Assembly: GCF_052115485.1 (NCBI RefSeq) | Contig: NZ_JBFRGU010000001.1 | Span: 868,001 to 932,000, forward strand | Length of the DNA: 64,000 nucleotides | Direction of reading: 5' to 3' | Source: Microvirga sp052115485 | Lineage (GTDB): Bacteria > Pseudomonadota > Alphaproteobacteria > Rhizobiales > Beijerinckiaceae | Position numbers and translations under genes: made by a program | Shown: positions 53,077 through 62,486 of the stretch, in pieces | Numbering within the stretch: position 1 is the stretch's first letter | Layout: every line of letters starts with the position of its first letter | Notes under the pieces: generated by a model | Told to the model about the DNA's origin: nothing | What the model saw: the letters and a program-made list of their open reading frames with translations, nothing else | Database searches by the model: none

Positions 53077-55077
53077 GTGCCAGACACCGTCCCCGCCGAT
53101 CGCGTCACCCACTCCGATCTGGCGAACGCTGTGCGTGTCCTTGCGATGGACGCTGTGGAGCAAGCCAAATCGGGCCATCCCGGCCTGCCGATGGGCGCCG
53201 CCGATATCGCCACGGTGCTGTTTACGAAATTCCTGAAATACGACGCCACCGACCCGACCTGGCCGGATCGCGACCGTTTCGTGCTCTCCGCCGGCCACGG
53301 CTCGATGCTGCTTTACGCACTTCTGCATCTCACGGGCGTGAAGGGCATGACCATCGACGAGTTGAAGCGTTTCCGCCAACTCGACTCGAAGACACCGGGT
53401 CACCCGGAAAACTTCATGACCCCCGGCGTCGAGACGACCACCGGCCCGCTCGGCCAGGGCATCGCCACCGCTGTGGGCATGGCGCTCGCCGAGCGGATGC
53501 TGAACGCCCAATACGGCGACAACCTCGTCGATCACCGCACCTACGTGCTCGCCTCCGACGGCGACCTGATGGAAGGCATTAGCCAGGAAGCCATCGCACT
53601 CGCGGGTCATCTGAAGCTCAACCGCCTCATCGTTCTCTTCGACGATAACGGCATTTCCATCGACGGTCCGCTCTCGATTACCGATTCGGTCGATCAGGTG
53701 AAGCGCTTCCAGGCCGCAGGTTGGCAAGCCGTTCGCGTCGACGGTCACGATCCGAAAGCCATTGGCCGCGCCATCGCCCGCGCCCAGAAGTCGGACAAGC
53801 CGACGCTCATCGCGTGCAAGACCGTCATCGGCTTCGGGGCACCGAAGCGGGCCGGCACTTCCAAGGCCCACGGTGAGCCGCTCGGCGCCGAGGAACTCAC
53901 GGGTGCGAAGGCCGCGCTCGGCTGGACCCATGCCCCCTTCGAGATTCCGGAAGCCATCAAGGCCGCCTGGGCCAAGGCCGGCAAGAAGGGCCGCCGTCAC
54001 AGCCGCGCCTGGAAAGAGCGTCTGAAGGCTCTCCCGGCCGAGAACCGTGCAGAGTTCGAGCGCCGCATCAAGGGCGTGCGCCCCAAGGGCCTCGACGAGG
54101 CCGTAACCGGTCTCAAGAAGCGCCTCTTCGCCGAGCCGCAGAACGTCGCGACCCGTAAGGCCAGCGAGATCGCACTCGAAGTGATCACTGAGGCCGTGCC
54201 GGAACTGGTTCTCGGCTCAGCGGACCTGACGCCGTCGAACAACACCAAGACCAAGAATCTGACCGCCATTTCGCCCGGCCAGTACGCCGGACGCTATATC
54301 CATTACGGTATCCGTGAACACGGCATGGCGGCCGCCATGAACGGCATCGCGCTTCATGGCGGCCTCATCCCGGCAGGCGCGACCTTCCTGGTCTTTGCCG
54401 ATTATGCACGGCCCGCCATGCGCATCGCGGCTCTCGCGGGTGTGCCGGCCGTCTACGTCATGACGCACGACTCGATCGGCCTTGGCGAAGACGGGCCGAC
54501 CCACCAGCCGGTGGAGCAACTGGCCTCGCTTCGTTCCATGCCGAACATGCGCGTGTTCCGCCCAGCCGACGCGGTCGAGACCGCCGAGTGCTGGCAGTTG
54601 GCGCTTGAGCGCACGGACGGCCCGACGCTTCTCGCGCTCACACGCCAGAACCTGCCGCAGGTTCGCAAGGAAGCCGTCGGCAATTTCTCGGCGCCCGGCG
54701 CTTACGAATTGTCGCCCGCCGAGGGCAAGGCCCAGGCCACCATCTTCGCCTCGGGCAGCGAGGTCGAGATCGCCCTCGCCGCTCAGAAGATCCTGGCCGA
54801 GCAGGGCTTTCCCGCCCGCGTCGTTTCGGTACCTTCGCTCGAACTGTTTCTCGCCCAACCGGAGAAGGTGCGCGCCAAGGTCATTGGCGATGCCAAGATC
54901 AAGGTCGCGGTCGAGGCCGCTGTTCGTTTCGGGTGGGATGCGGTCATCGGCTCGGACGGCATTTTCGTCGGCATGAGCAGCTTTGGCGCAAGCGCGCCCT
55001 ATAAGGATCTCTACAAGCACTTCGGCATTACGGCCGAAGCTGTCGCCGAGAAGATCCTGAGAACCCACAATCTTTAA
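53077..55077 (+). CDS. tkt: Transketolase
   Basis: Thiamine-diphosphate enzyme of the pentose phosphate/Calvin routes. 666 aa from GTG 53077 (after AAGAGCC). LAMDAVEQAKSGHPGLPMGA, VLSAGHGSMLLYALLHL, ASDGDLMEGISQEAIALAGH (the TPP GDG motif), DNGISIDG and the C-terminal FADYARPAMRIAAL and SDGIFVGMSSFG blocks. First gene of tkt-gap-pgk-fba. Confidence 0.96.
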   Translation: MPDTVPADRVTHSDLANAVRVLAMDAVEQAKSGHPGLPMGAADIATVLFTKFLKYDATDPTWPDRDRFVLSAGHGSMLLYALLHLTGVKGMTIDELKRFRQLDSKTPGHPENFMTPGVETTTGPLGQGIATAVGMALAERMLNAQYGDNLVDHRTYVLASDGDLMEGISQEAIALAGHLKLNRLIVLFDDNGISIDGPLSITDSVDQVKRFQAAGWQAVRVDGHDPKAIGRAIARAQKSDKPTLIACKTVIGFGAPKRAGTSKAHGEPLGAEELTGAKAALGWTHAPFEIPEAIKAAWAKAGKKGRRHSRAWKERLKALPAENRAEFERRIKGVRPKGLDEAVTGLKKRLFAEPQNVATRKASEIALEVITEAVPELVLGSADLTPSNNTKTKNLTAISPGQYAGRYIHYGIREHGMAAAMNGIALHGGLIPAGATFLVFADYARPAMRIAALAGVPAVYVMTHDSIGLGEDGPTHQPVEQLASLRSMPNMRVFRPADAVETAECWQLALERTDGPTLLALTRQNLPQVRKEAVGNFSAPGAYELSPAEGKAQATIFASGSEVEIALAAQKILAEQGFPARVVSVPSLELFLAQPEKVRAKVIGDAKIKVAVEAAVRFGWDAVIGSDGIFVGMSSFGASAPYKDLYKHFGITAEAVAEKILRTHNL

Positions 55078-55104
55078 TCGCCTAGTTTCAAGGGAGCACC
55101 GACT

Positions 55105-56112
55105 ATGACTGTGAAGGTCGCCATCAACGGGTTTGGACGGATCGGACGCAACATCCTGCGCGCCATCGTGGAAAGCGGCCGGAAGGACATTCAGGTCGTC
55201 GCCATCAACGATCTCGGCCCCGTAGAGACGAATGCCCATCTGCTGCGCTTCGACTCGGTTCACGGCCGCTTCCCGGCGGAAGTGAAAGTCGAGGGCGACT
55301 TCATCGTCATCAACGGTGAGAGGATCAAGGTGACCGCGGTCAAGGATCCGGCGACCCTCCCGCACAAGGAGCTCGGCGTCGATATCGCGCTCGAATGCAC
55401 CGGCATCTTCACCTCGCGTGAAAAGGCTGCAGCACATCTGACCGCCGGCGCCAAGCGCGTCATCGTCTCGGCTCCCGCCGATGGCGCCGATCTGACGGTC
55501 GTCTACGGCGTCAATCACGACAAGCTGACGAAGGATCACGTCGTCATCTCGAATGCCTCGTGCACCACGAACTGCCTCGCGCCCGTCGCGAAGGTGCTGA
55601 ACGACGCGGTCGGCATCGAAAAGGGCTTCATGACGACGATCCACTCCTACACCAACGATCAGCCGTCGCTCGATCAGATGCACAAGGACCTCTACCGCGC
55701 CCGCGCGGCGGCTTTGTCCATGATCCCGACTTCGACTGGCGCTGCGAAGGCTGTCGGACTCGTTCTGCCGGAACTGAACGGCAAACTCGACGGCGTTTCG
55801 ATCCGCGTGCCGACCCCGAACGTGTCGGTGATCGACTTCAAGTTCATCGCCAAGAAGCCGACGACGGTCGCTGAGATCAACGAAGCCATCAAGCGCGCGG
55901 CTGCCCAAGAGCTGAAGGGCGTTCTCGCCGTCACCGACCAGCCGAACGTCTCCATCGACTTCAACCACGATCCGGCCTCGTCTACCTTCCACCTCGACCA
56001 GACCAAGGTGATGGACGGCAACTTCGTGCGCGTCATGTCCTGGTACGACAACGAGTGGGGTTTCTCGAACCGTATGGCCGACACCGCTGTCGCCATGGCG
56101 AAGCTGATCTAA
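55105..56112 (+). CDS. gap: Glyceraldehyde-3-phosphate dehydrogenase
   Basis: 335 aa; VAINGFGRIGRNILRAI is the NAD(P)-binding N-terminus, and the catalytic Cys (about residue 153) is in ISNASCTTNCLAPVAK. WYDNEWGFSNRM is the usual C-terminus. AAGGGAG precedes ATG 55105. A single gap gene is visible; whether it works in glycolysis, gluconeogenesis or the Calvin cycle cannot be told. Confidence 0.95.
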   Translation: MTVKVAINGFGRIGRNILRAIVESGRKDIQVVAINDLGPVETNAHLLRFDSVHGRFPAEVKVEGDFIVINGERIKVTAVKDPATLPHKELGVDIALECTGIFTSREKAAAHLTAGAKRVIVSAPADGADLTVVYGVNHDKLTKDHVVISNASCTTNCLAPVAKVLNDAVGIEKGFMTTIHSYTNDQPSLDQMHKDLYRARAAALSMIPTSTGAAKAVGLVLPELNGKLDGVSIRVPTPNVSVIDFKFIAKKPTTVAEINEAIKRAAAQELKGVLAVTDQPNVSIDFNHDPASSTFHLDQTKVMDGNFVRVMSWYDNEWGFSNRMADTAVAMAKLI

Positions 56113-56124
56113 GGAAAGCTTTCG

Positions 56125-57315
56125 ATGACCGCCTTCCGCACGCTCGATCAAGCTGACGTTAAGGGTAAGCGCGTTCTCGTCCGTGTGGACCTCAATGTCC
56201 CCATGGATAACGGCAAGGTGACGGACGCGACGCGCATCGAGCGCGTCCTCCCCACCATCCAGGAAATCGCCGACAAGGGCGGGAAGGTTATCCTTCTCGC
56301 CCATTTCGGACGCCCTAAGGGCCGCGATCCGAAGGAATCCTTGAAGCCGGTCGCGGAAGCGCTCTCCAAGCACCTCGCCAGACACGTCTCCTTCGCCGAT
56401 GATTGCATCGGCGAGGTGGCTCAAAGGGCCGTCGCCGCGTTGCGGAGCGAAGACATCCTGCTTCTCGAAAACACCCGCTTTCACGCGGGCGAAGAGAAGA
56501 ACGACAAGGACTTCGTCACTGAGCTCGCAAAGCTCGGCGACATCTATGTGAACGACGCTTTCTCGGCGGCGCACCGTGCCCATGCCTCGACCGAGGGCCT
56601 TGCCCGCGTGCTTCCCGCTTATGCGGGCCGCACGATGCAGGCGGAACTTGACGCGCTCACCAAAGGTCTCGAAGCCCCAGCCCGTCCACTGGTCGCGATT
56701 GTCGGCGGAGCGAAGGTTTCATCGAAGATCGATTTGCTTGAGAACCTCGTCGCCAAGGTCGATGCGCTCGTCATCGGCGGCGGCATGGCCAACACTTTCA
56801 TCCACGCGTCCGGCCTCAATGTCGGCAAGTCACTGGCGGAGAAAGATTTGGCGGCGACGGCGCTTCGCATCATCGAGAAAGCGCGCGAGGCCAATTGCGC
56901 GATCATTCTCCCCGTCGACGGCGTGTGCGCGAAAGAGTTCAAGGCTCATGCCGAAAACCATACCTACGGCATCGATGCGATCCCTGACGATCAAATGATC
57001 CTCGATGTGGGTTCGCAATCCGTCGAGCGCATCAATGCCGCCATCAACGACGCCAAAACGCTGGTGTGGAACGGCCCGCTCGGCGCGTTCGAAATCGCGC
57101 CCTTCGATCAAGGCACGGTCGCGGCGGCCCGGCATGCGGCGCAGCGCACCAAGGCCGGCAAGCTGGTGTCTGTCGCCGGCGGCGGCGATACGGTCGCGGC
57201 GCTCAATCATGCGGGTGTGGCCGACGACTTCTCTTACGTTTCGACGGCAGGCGGCGCGTTCCTCGAATGGCTCGAAGGCAAGGCGCTTCCGGGCGTGGAA
57301 GCCTTGCGGGTTTAA
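56125..57315 (+). CDS. pgk: Phosphoglycerate kinase
   Basis: 396 aa starting 12 bp after gap with AAGGAAAG in front. RVDLNVPMDNGKVTDATRIE is the substrate-site start, LLAHFGRPKG follows, GGAKVSSKIDLLENLV is the hinge-side block, and VSVAGGGDTVAALNHAG is the ATP-binding C-domain motif. Complete. Confidence 0.95.
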   Translation: MTAFRTLDQADVKGKRVLVRVDLNVPMDNGKVTDATRIERVLPTIQEIADKGGKVILLAHFGRPKGRDPKESLKPVAEALSKHLARHVSFADDCIGEVAQRAVAALRSEDILLLENTRFHAGEEKNDKDFVTELAKLGDIYVNDAFSAAHRAHASTEGLARVLPAYAGRTMQAELDALTKGLEAPARPLVAIVGGAKVSSKIDLLENLVAKVDALVIGGGMANTFIHASGLNVGKSLAEKDLAATALRIIEKAREANCAIILPVDGVCAKEFKAHAENHTYGIDAIPDDQMILDVGSQSVERINAAINDAKTLVWNGPLGAFEIAPFDQGTVAAARHAAQRTKAGKLVSVAGGGDTVAALNHAGVADDFSYVSTAGGAFLEWLEGKALPGVEALRV

Positions 57316-57361
57316 GGTCCAGTTCAGCTTCGGCGGATAAAGAACGATCAGGAGGAACATT

Positions 57362-58450
57362 ATGGCTCGTATCACCCTCAGACAGCTTCTCGATCACGCC
57401 GCCGAACAGGGCTACGGCGTCCCGGCCTTCAACATCAACAACATGGAGCAGGCGCTCGCCATCATGGAGGCGGCCAACGCCGTCGATGCGCCGGTGATCA
57501 TCCAGGCGAGCCGCGGCGCGCGTTCCTACGCCAACGACATCATGCTCAAGCACATGATGGACGCTATCACCGAGATCTATCCGCATATCCCGGTCTGCGT
57601 TCATCTCGACCACGGCAACGCACCCGCCACCTGCATGACGGCGATCCAGGCCGGTTTCACCTCCGTCATGATGGACGGCTCGCTGAAAGCGGACGGCAAG
57701 ACGCCGGGCGACTGGGACTACAATGTGGGCGTCACCAGGAAGGTCACCGAGATGGCTCATCTCGGCGGCATTTCGGTGGAAGGCGAACTCGGCGTGCTGG
57801 GTTCGCTCGAGAGCGGCATGGGCGAGGCCGAAGACGGCCACGGGGCTGAAGGAAAACTCAGCCACGATCAGTTGCTCACCAATCCCGACGAAGCCGTGAA
57901 GTTCGTGGCCGAAACCAAGGTCGACGCTCTCGCCATCGCCATGGGCACCTCGCATGGCGCGTACAAGTTCACTCGCAAGCCGGACGGCGCGATCCTCGCG
58001 ATGAACATCATCGAAGAGATCCACGCCAAGTTGCCTAATACGCACCTCGTGATGCACGGCTCGTCCTCGGTTCCGCAGGACCTGCAAGACATCATCAACC
58101 AGCATGGCGGCAAGATGCCTCAGACCTGGGGTGTGCCGGTGGAAGAGATCCAGCGCGGCATCAAGCACGGCGTGCGCAAGATCAATATCGACACCGACAA
58201 CCGCATGGCGATGACCGGCCAGATCCGTAAGATCCTGACCGAGAACCCGGGCGAATTCGATCCGCGCAAGTATCTGAAGCCCGCCATGGAAGCGATGGCG
58301 AAGCTCTGCAAGCTGCGTCTCGAGGAGTTCAACACCGCCGGCCAGGCCTCGAAGATCAAGCGCGTGTTCACCACCGCGGAGATGGCCAAGCGCTACGCCT
58401 CCGGCGAGCTAGATCCCAAATTCGGCTCGGCCCGCAAGGCAGCCGAGTAA
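57362..58450 (+). CDS. fba: Fructose-bisphosphate aldolase, class II (CbbA-type)
   Basis: 362 aa zinc aldolase. CVHLDHGNAP contains the metal-binding His, MDGSLKADGKTPGDWDYNVG the loop, VEGELGVLG and GTSHGAYKF the substrate loop, and HGSSSVPQDLQDIINQHGGK the C-terminal GSS motif. The Calvin-type subclass (long, CbbA-like) is inferred from length and the IQRGIKHGVRKINIDTDNRM block. GGAGG is seven bases upstream. Ends the tkt-gap-pgk-fba run with a strong terminator. Confidence 0.95.
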   Translation: MARITLRQLLDHAAEQGYGVPAFNINNMEQALAIMEAANAVDAPVIIQASRGARSYANDIMLKHMMDAITEIYPHIPVCVHLDHGNAPATCMTAIQAGFTSVMMDGSLKADGKTPGDWDYNVGVTRKVTEMAHLGGISVEGELGVLGSLESGMGEAEDGHGAEGKLSHDQLLTNPDEAVKFVAETKVDALAIAMGTSHGAYKFTRKPDGAILAMNIIEEIHAKLPNTHLVMHGSSSVPQDLQDIINQHGGKMPQTWGVPVEEIQRGIKHGVRKINIDTDNRMAMTGQIRKILTENPGEFDPRKYLKPAMEAMAKLCKLRLEEFNTAGQASKIKRVFTTAEMAKRYASGELDPKFGSARKAAE

Positions 58451-58482
58451 GCGATCAGGCTTTTGCCTTAATCATCATCGAG

Positions 58483-58513
58483 AAACGGGGCCTCGCAAGA
58501 CGGCCCCGTTTTC
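58483..58513 (+). terminator. Rho-independent terminator after fba
   Basis: 9-bp perfect stem AACGGGGCC/GGCCCCGTT with a 9-nt loop, followed by TTCG. It ends the tkt-gap-pgk-fba transcript. Confidence 0.85.
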
Positions 58514-58563
58514 GTTATGCGGGAGAAGGAAGATTATTTGAAAGCTAGATTATGCTATCCCGT

Positions 58564-58700
58564 CGTCATTCCGGGGCGCCGCAGGTGAGCCCGGAACCCA
58601 TAACCGCTATCGTTTCCGAAAGGCGGCGCGCGCTGCTTTCGATTTTGAGGCGGTAGTGGTTATGGGTTCCGAGCTCCGCTAGCGCGGCCCCGGAATGACG
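58564..58700. repeat. 137-bp long inverted repeat, family B copy 2
   Basis: Ends CGTCATTCCGGGGC and GCCCCGGAATGACG; inner arms CCCGGAACCCATAACC and GGTTATGGGTTCC. Same length as copy 1 at 52076-52212. It is the main content of the 351-bp stretch between fba and the ThiE-like gene; the rest (58701-58801) shows no feature. Confidence 0.85.
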
Positions 58701-58801
58701 GTGGGGCGACCGGAATCATGCGGCACTCACCGGGAGTTTCATCACATCTTAGAAAGACATAATGAAACACCCTGTCCTTAACCCTCTCACCTTCGTGAAC
58801 C

Positions 58802-59452
58802 ATGACTGATTCCGCCGCCCGCCTTTATCTGATCACCCCCGTTCTCGATGACGAATCCTTCGCGCCACGCCTGGGCGAAGCCTGCGCTGGCGGGAAAGTG
58901 GCGGCCGTTCTGCTGCGCCTTGCCGCCGCTGACGAGCGCACGCTCATCAACCGGATGAAGGCCCTCGCCCCCGTGGCTCAGGACAAGGGCGCGGCGGTGA
59001 TGGTGTCCGTCGAAGGCGAGGCGGATCTTGCGACCGTCGCCGCGCGCGGCGGGGCCGATGGGGTGCACATCTCCGGTAAACTCGCCCTCGCGAAGGATTT
59101 GCGCGACCAGCTCAAGAGCGAACGTTCGCTGGGCGTCGGAGCCATCCGCTCGCGGGATGACGCCATGGCCTTTGGCGAGAGTGGGGCCGATTATCTGATG
59201 TTTGGAGAGCCCCGCGCCGATGGCTCGTTGCCAACGATCGAAAGCGTGATCGAGCGCGCCGCCTGGTGGGCGGAAATCTTCGAGACGCCTTGCGTCGTCT
59301 ATGCGCCGCGACTGGAAGATGTCGCGCCATTGGCCGCAACGAATGCCGAATTCATCGCCCTCGGCGACGCGGTGTGGAACCACCCGGAAGGACCGGCGAA
59401 GGCTGTAGAAGCGGCGTTTGCCATTCTTGTCGCGCAGGAGACGGCGCCGTGA
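58802..59452 (+). CDS. thiE: ThiE-like thiamine phosphate synthase family protein
   Basis: 216 aa TIM-barrel. The opening RLYLITPVLDDESF and AARGGADGVHISG are of the ThiE/TenI type, but the usual ThiE signature is weak: the GQ(E/D)D motif after VH is replaced by SGKLALAKDLR, and the SVHS-like segment reads GAIRSRDDAMAFGESG. So this could be a paralogue with another role. The stop overlaps the next start (GTGA). No TPP riboswitch is visible upstream. Confidence 0.72.
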   Translation: MTDSAARLYLITPVLDDESFAPRLGEACAGGKVAAVLLRLAAADERTLINRMKALAPVAQDKGAAVMVSVEGEADLATVAARGGADGVHISGKLALAKDLRDQLKSERSLGVGAIRSRDDAMAFGESGADYLMFGEPRADGSLPTIESVIERAAWWAEIFETPCVVYAPRLEDVAPLAATNAEFIALGDAVWNHPEGPAKAVEAAFAILVAQETAP

Positions 59453-60354
59453 GGATCGGGCGTCTCGCTCTCGTTGCGGCCCTGATCGTCGGCTCGACGC
59501 TCGCCGCCAAGGCAGCGCCGGCCCCCGACAACGCGTATGCAGCCTACCAGGCGGGGCTTTACCTCAAAGCGATGCGGGAGGCGACGGCGCGTCTGGAGAA
59601 GAACCGCACCGACGCTCCGGCCATGACCCTGATCGGCGAACTCTTCAATCAGGGTCTCGGCGTACCGATGAACCCGGTGAAAGCCGCCGAGTGGTATACG
59701 CTTGCCGCGAAACAGGGCGACCAAAACGCCCTCTCGACCCTCGGCCTCATGGCGCTGGAAGGCCGGGGCATGCAGAAAAATCCGACACAAGGTAAAGCCT
59801 GGCTGGAACAGGCGGCCGCCAAGGGCGAACCCAGGGCCTCCTACAATCTGGGCCTGCTCTACATGTCGACCGGGGATAACACCGATCTGAAACGCGCCAT
59901 CGCCTATCTGCAGACGGCGACGTCCGCCGAGATCGGAGACGCGCAGCACGCGCTCGGCGTCCTCTACCTCTCCGGCAAGGGCGTCGAGAAAAACAGTTCC
60001 GAGGCCGCGCGGCTGTTCGAGCGTGCCGCCAAGAACGGAAGCCTCGCGGGCGAGGTCGAATACGCGATCCTTCTCTTCAACGGCGACGGGGTGAAGGCGG
60101 ATGAGGCCCAGGGCGCGAAGCTGTTTCGCCGTGCGGCCTCGCGGGGCAACGCCATTGCGCAGAACCGGCTGGCCCGCCTTCTCGTCGCCGGACGCGGCGT
60201 TCAGGCCAACAAGATCGATGCCGCCGCGTGGCATCTCCTGGCCGCCGCACAGGGCCTGTCCGATTCCTGGCTCGACAACGCGCTCAAGGACCTCTCGCCG
60301 GAGGATCGCGCGAAAGCCCAAAAGCTGGCGGCGGAACGGTCGAACATGTTCTAG
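59449..60354 (+). CDS. Sel1-repeat protein, secreted
   Basis: 301 aa from GTG 59449 (AGGAG eight bases upstream), overlapping the ThiE-like gene by GTGA. Signal peptide MRIGRLALVAALIVGSTLAA. Then about six Sel1/TPR-like repeats (GVPMNPVKAAEWYTLAAKQG, ALSTLGLMALEGRGMQKNP, AEYAILLFNG-like). They should form a superhelical scaffold in the periplasm. Its TAG stop is in repeat A4. Partner unknown. Confidence 0.83.
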   Translation: MRIGRLALVAALIVGSTLAAKAAPAPDNAYAAYQAGLYLKAMREATARLEKNRTDAPAMTLIGELFNQGLGVPMNPVKAAEWYTLAAKQGDQNALSTLGLMALEGRGMQKNPTQGKAWLEQAAAKGEPRASYNLGLLYMSTGDNTDLKRAIAYLQTATSAEIGDAQHALGVLYLSGKGVEKNSSEAARLFERAAKNGSLAGEVEYAILLFNGDGVKADEAQGAKLFRRAASRGNAIAQNRLARLLVAGRGVQANKIDAAAWHLLAAAQGLSDSWLDNALKDLSPEDRAKAQKLAAERSNMF

Positions 60355-60410
60355 GAGCGTGATCAGAACAAGTGGAAACCGGTTGTTCGCCCGGATCATG
60401 CGGAATCAAG
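60351..60410. repeat. Dispersed palindromic repeat, family A copy 4
   Basis: 60 bp beginning CTAGGAGCGTGATCAGAACA and ending in GGATCATGCGGAATCAAGG. Its left border supplies the TAG stop (60352-60354) of the Sel1 gene. Same orientation as copy 1 at 3328. Confidence 0.75.
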
Positions 60411-60509
60411 GTCCAAAGTTCCGACGACAAGGTTCGGCTTGACGTCCCCGGCCCCGCGTGGTCATCACGCAAAAAGCTCTTTCTCTTCGCCAATTTTTAG
60501 GACCGCCCG

Positions 60510-61304
60510 ATGATCCGTTCGCCCTTGATGACCGTGATGACCGATGCCGTGATGAAGGCATCCCGCTCCCTCAAGCGCGATTTCGGCGAGGTCGAAAACC
60601 TGCAGGTCTCCCGAAAGGGCCCCGGCGATTTCGTCTCGGCGGCGGACAAGAAAGCGGAGAGCATTTTGCGCGATGCGCTCGAGAAGGCTCGTCCCGGCTA
60701 CGGCTTCGTGATGGAGGAGAGCGGAATCGTCGAAGGTACGGACACCAGCCATCGCTGGCATATCGATCCCCTCGACGGCACCACGAATTTCCTCCACGGC
60801 CTGCCCCATTTCGCCATCTCGGTCGGCCTGGAGCGTGATGGGCAGATGGTCGCCGGCATCATCTACGACCCGGCCAAGGACGAGTTGTTCATCGCCGAGA
60901 AGGGCAAGGGTGCGTTCCTCAACAACCGCCGCATCCGCGTCGCCGCCCGCTCGGCCATGGAGGACGCGGTGGTGGGTTGTGGCCTGCCGCATATCGGCAA
61001 GGGTGATCACGCCCTCTTCCTGCGCGAGGCCGCGAGCGTCATGGCCCATGCGGGCGGCTCACGCCGCTGGGGCGCGGCAGCGCTCGATCTCGCTTATGTG
61101 GCCTGCGGTCGCCTCGACATCTTTTGGGAGCGCGGCCTGAATTCCTGGGATATCGCCGCTGGCATGGTGATCCTGCGCGAGGCCGGCGGCTTCTACTCGG
61201 ATGCGGATGGCGGCAGCGACCCCATCGCCAAAGGCACCATCGCCTGCGGAAACGAGACCCTGCATCGCGAATTGCTCAAGCTTCTGAAAAAGGCCAAAGC
61301 CTGA
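60510..61304 (+). CDS. suhB: Inositol monophosphatase family protein (SuhB-like)
   Basis: 264 aa Mg-dependent phosphatase. VMEESG is the first metal-ligand motif (EE), WHIDPLDGTTNFLHG the second at about residues 83-97, and GLNSWDIAAGMVILREAGG the C-terminal ligand. Start ATG 60510 after AGGACC. Enteric SuhB also works in transcription antitermination; here only the phosphatase family is shown. Confidence 0.92.
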   Translation: MIRSPLMTVMTDAVMKASRSLKRDFGEVENLQVSRKGPGDFVSAADKKAESILRDALEKARPGYGFVMEESGIVEGTDTSHRWHIDPLDGTTNFLHGLPHFAISVGLERDGQMVAGIIYDPAKDELFIAEKGKGAFLNNRRIRVAARSAMEDAVVGCGLPHIGKGDHALFLREAASVMAHAGGSRRWGAAALDLAYVACGRLDIFWERGLNSWDIAAGMVILREAGGFYSDADGGSDPIAKGTIACGNETLHRELLKLLKKAKA

Positions 61305-61392
61305 ACCTTCGCGTACGATTCCTGTTCGTGGCCACTCTCAAAGACGCGGCCACGGCTTGATCCGCCGCCAGGGCGCGGTCACATTATATCCA

Positions 61393-61450
61393 GCCCGTTT
61401 GAGCGCGATCTCGAAAACCGTCATTCGGTTTTCAGACGGACCGCGTTAAA
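61393..61450. other. Hairpin in the suhB / MotA-like gap
   Basis: GAAAACCG-tcatt-CGGTTTTC forms a perfect 8-bp stem at 61412-61432. The arms resemble palindromic repeats seen in rhizobia (AAAACCG/CGGTTTT) but no T-run follows on either strand. Could be a remnant repeat. Confidence 0.45.
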
Positions 61451-61523
61451 ACCAAGCAAAGAGCGAACGCGTTGACGACGGTCACCGTGTTTCGGCTCCG
61501 ACAAGAGAACGAGTGCGCTGGAG

Positions 61524-62486
61524 ATGGAATCTCAACCCCTTACGCCGCCACGCATCTATCTGATCCGCATGGCGGTTTTCCTGATCCTTGCGGGGTTCAT
61601 CGCCTTCATTCTCTACAAGCAGATCTGGACGGCCTTTCTCGCCAATCCGGGCCTGAATGCCGTGATCGTGAGTGTGATGTTGATCGGCATCGTGCTCGCC
61701 ATCCGGCAGGTCTGGCGGCTTTTTCCGGAAGTGCGTTGGGTCAATACCTTGAGTCGGGCCGAAGACGGCCTTGCGCTGCCGGAATCGCCGACGCTGCTCG
61801 CGCCCATGGCGGCGCTCATCAACAATCGCACGATCCGTTCGCTTCTCTCCGTCACGGCCACCCGATCGCTTCTGGATTCCATCGGCGCGCGTCTCGATGA
61901 GAGCCGCGAGATCGTGCGCTATCTCGCCGGTCTCCTGATTTTCCTCGGTCTGCTCGGTACCTTCTGGGGCCTGATTGAGACCGTCGGCTCAGTCGGGCAG
62001 ATCATCGGCTCGCTGAAAACCGGCCAGGATGCGACGGTTCTCTTCGACGAATTGAAGACCTCCCTCGCCGGGCCGTTGCAGGGCATGGGCCTCTCCTTCT
62101 CGGCCTCTCTCTTCGGTCTTGCCGGGTCCCTCGTTCTCGGTTTCCTCGATCTTCAGGCTGGGCAGGCGCAGAACCGGTTCTATACGGAACTCGAGGATTG
62201 GCTTGCCGCCTCAACCATGGATACCGGGCTCGAGCAGACGGGCCGTCCCCATTCGAACCAGGATCTGACGGTCGCGCTCAATCGCCTCACCGCCGCCGTC
62301 AATGACGGCGCGGGCGGGCGGGCTTCGACTCAGGCCATGGCGAACCTCGCCGAGGGCGTGCAGGGCCTCGTTCAGCATATGCGCGCCGAGCAACAGATGA
62401 TCCGCGATTGGGTCGAGGCTCAAGCCGGGCGTGAGAAGGATCTGAAGCAGATTCTCGACCGCCTGACCCGTGAAAGGCTGCCCTGA
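61524..62486 (+). CDS. MotA/TolQ/ExbB-family proton-channel-like protein
   Basis: 320 aa with two N-terminal helices (MAVFLILAGFIAFILYKQIW, AVIVSVMLIGIVLAIRQVW) and a central helix pair YLAGLLIFLGLLGTFWGLIETVGS and MGLSFSASLFGLAGSLVLGFL, typical of MotA/TolQ stators. The C-terminal part is cytoplasmic and coiled. Encoded with an OmpA/MotB-like partner but outside any flagellar context here. The start ATG 61524 is the first after GGAG. Role unknown; it could drive a cell-wall process as in TolQR. Confidence 0.82.
   Translation: MESQPLTPPRIYLIRMAVFLILAGFIAFILYKQIWTAFLANPGLNAVIVSVMLIGIVLAIRQVWRLFPEVRWVNTLSRAEDGLALPESPTLLAPMAALINNRTIRSLLSVTATRSLLDSIGARLDESREIVRYLAGLLIFLGLLGTFWGLIETVGSVGQIIGSLKTGQDATVLFDELKTSLAGPLQGMGLSFSASLFGLAGSLVLGFLDLQAGQAQNRFYTELEDWLAASTMDTGLEQTGRPHSNQDLTVALNRLTAAVNDGAGGRASTQAMANLAEGVQGLVQHMRAEQQMIRDWVEAQAGREKDLKQILDRLTRERLP

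Noticed and set aside
54217..56583. Open frame of 788 codons on the minus strand
   Set aside because: Antisense shadow of tkt, gap and pgk, with His/Asp/Arg-rich low-information sequence.
58701..58801. Possible TPP riboswitch before the ThiE-like gene
   Set aside because: No CTGAGA or matching ACCTGATC-like element is visible.
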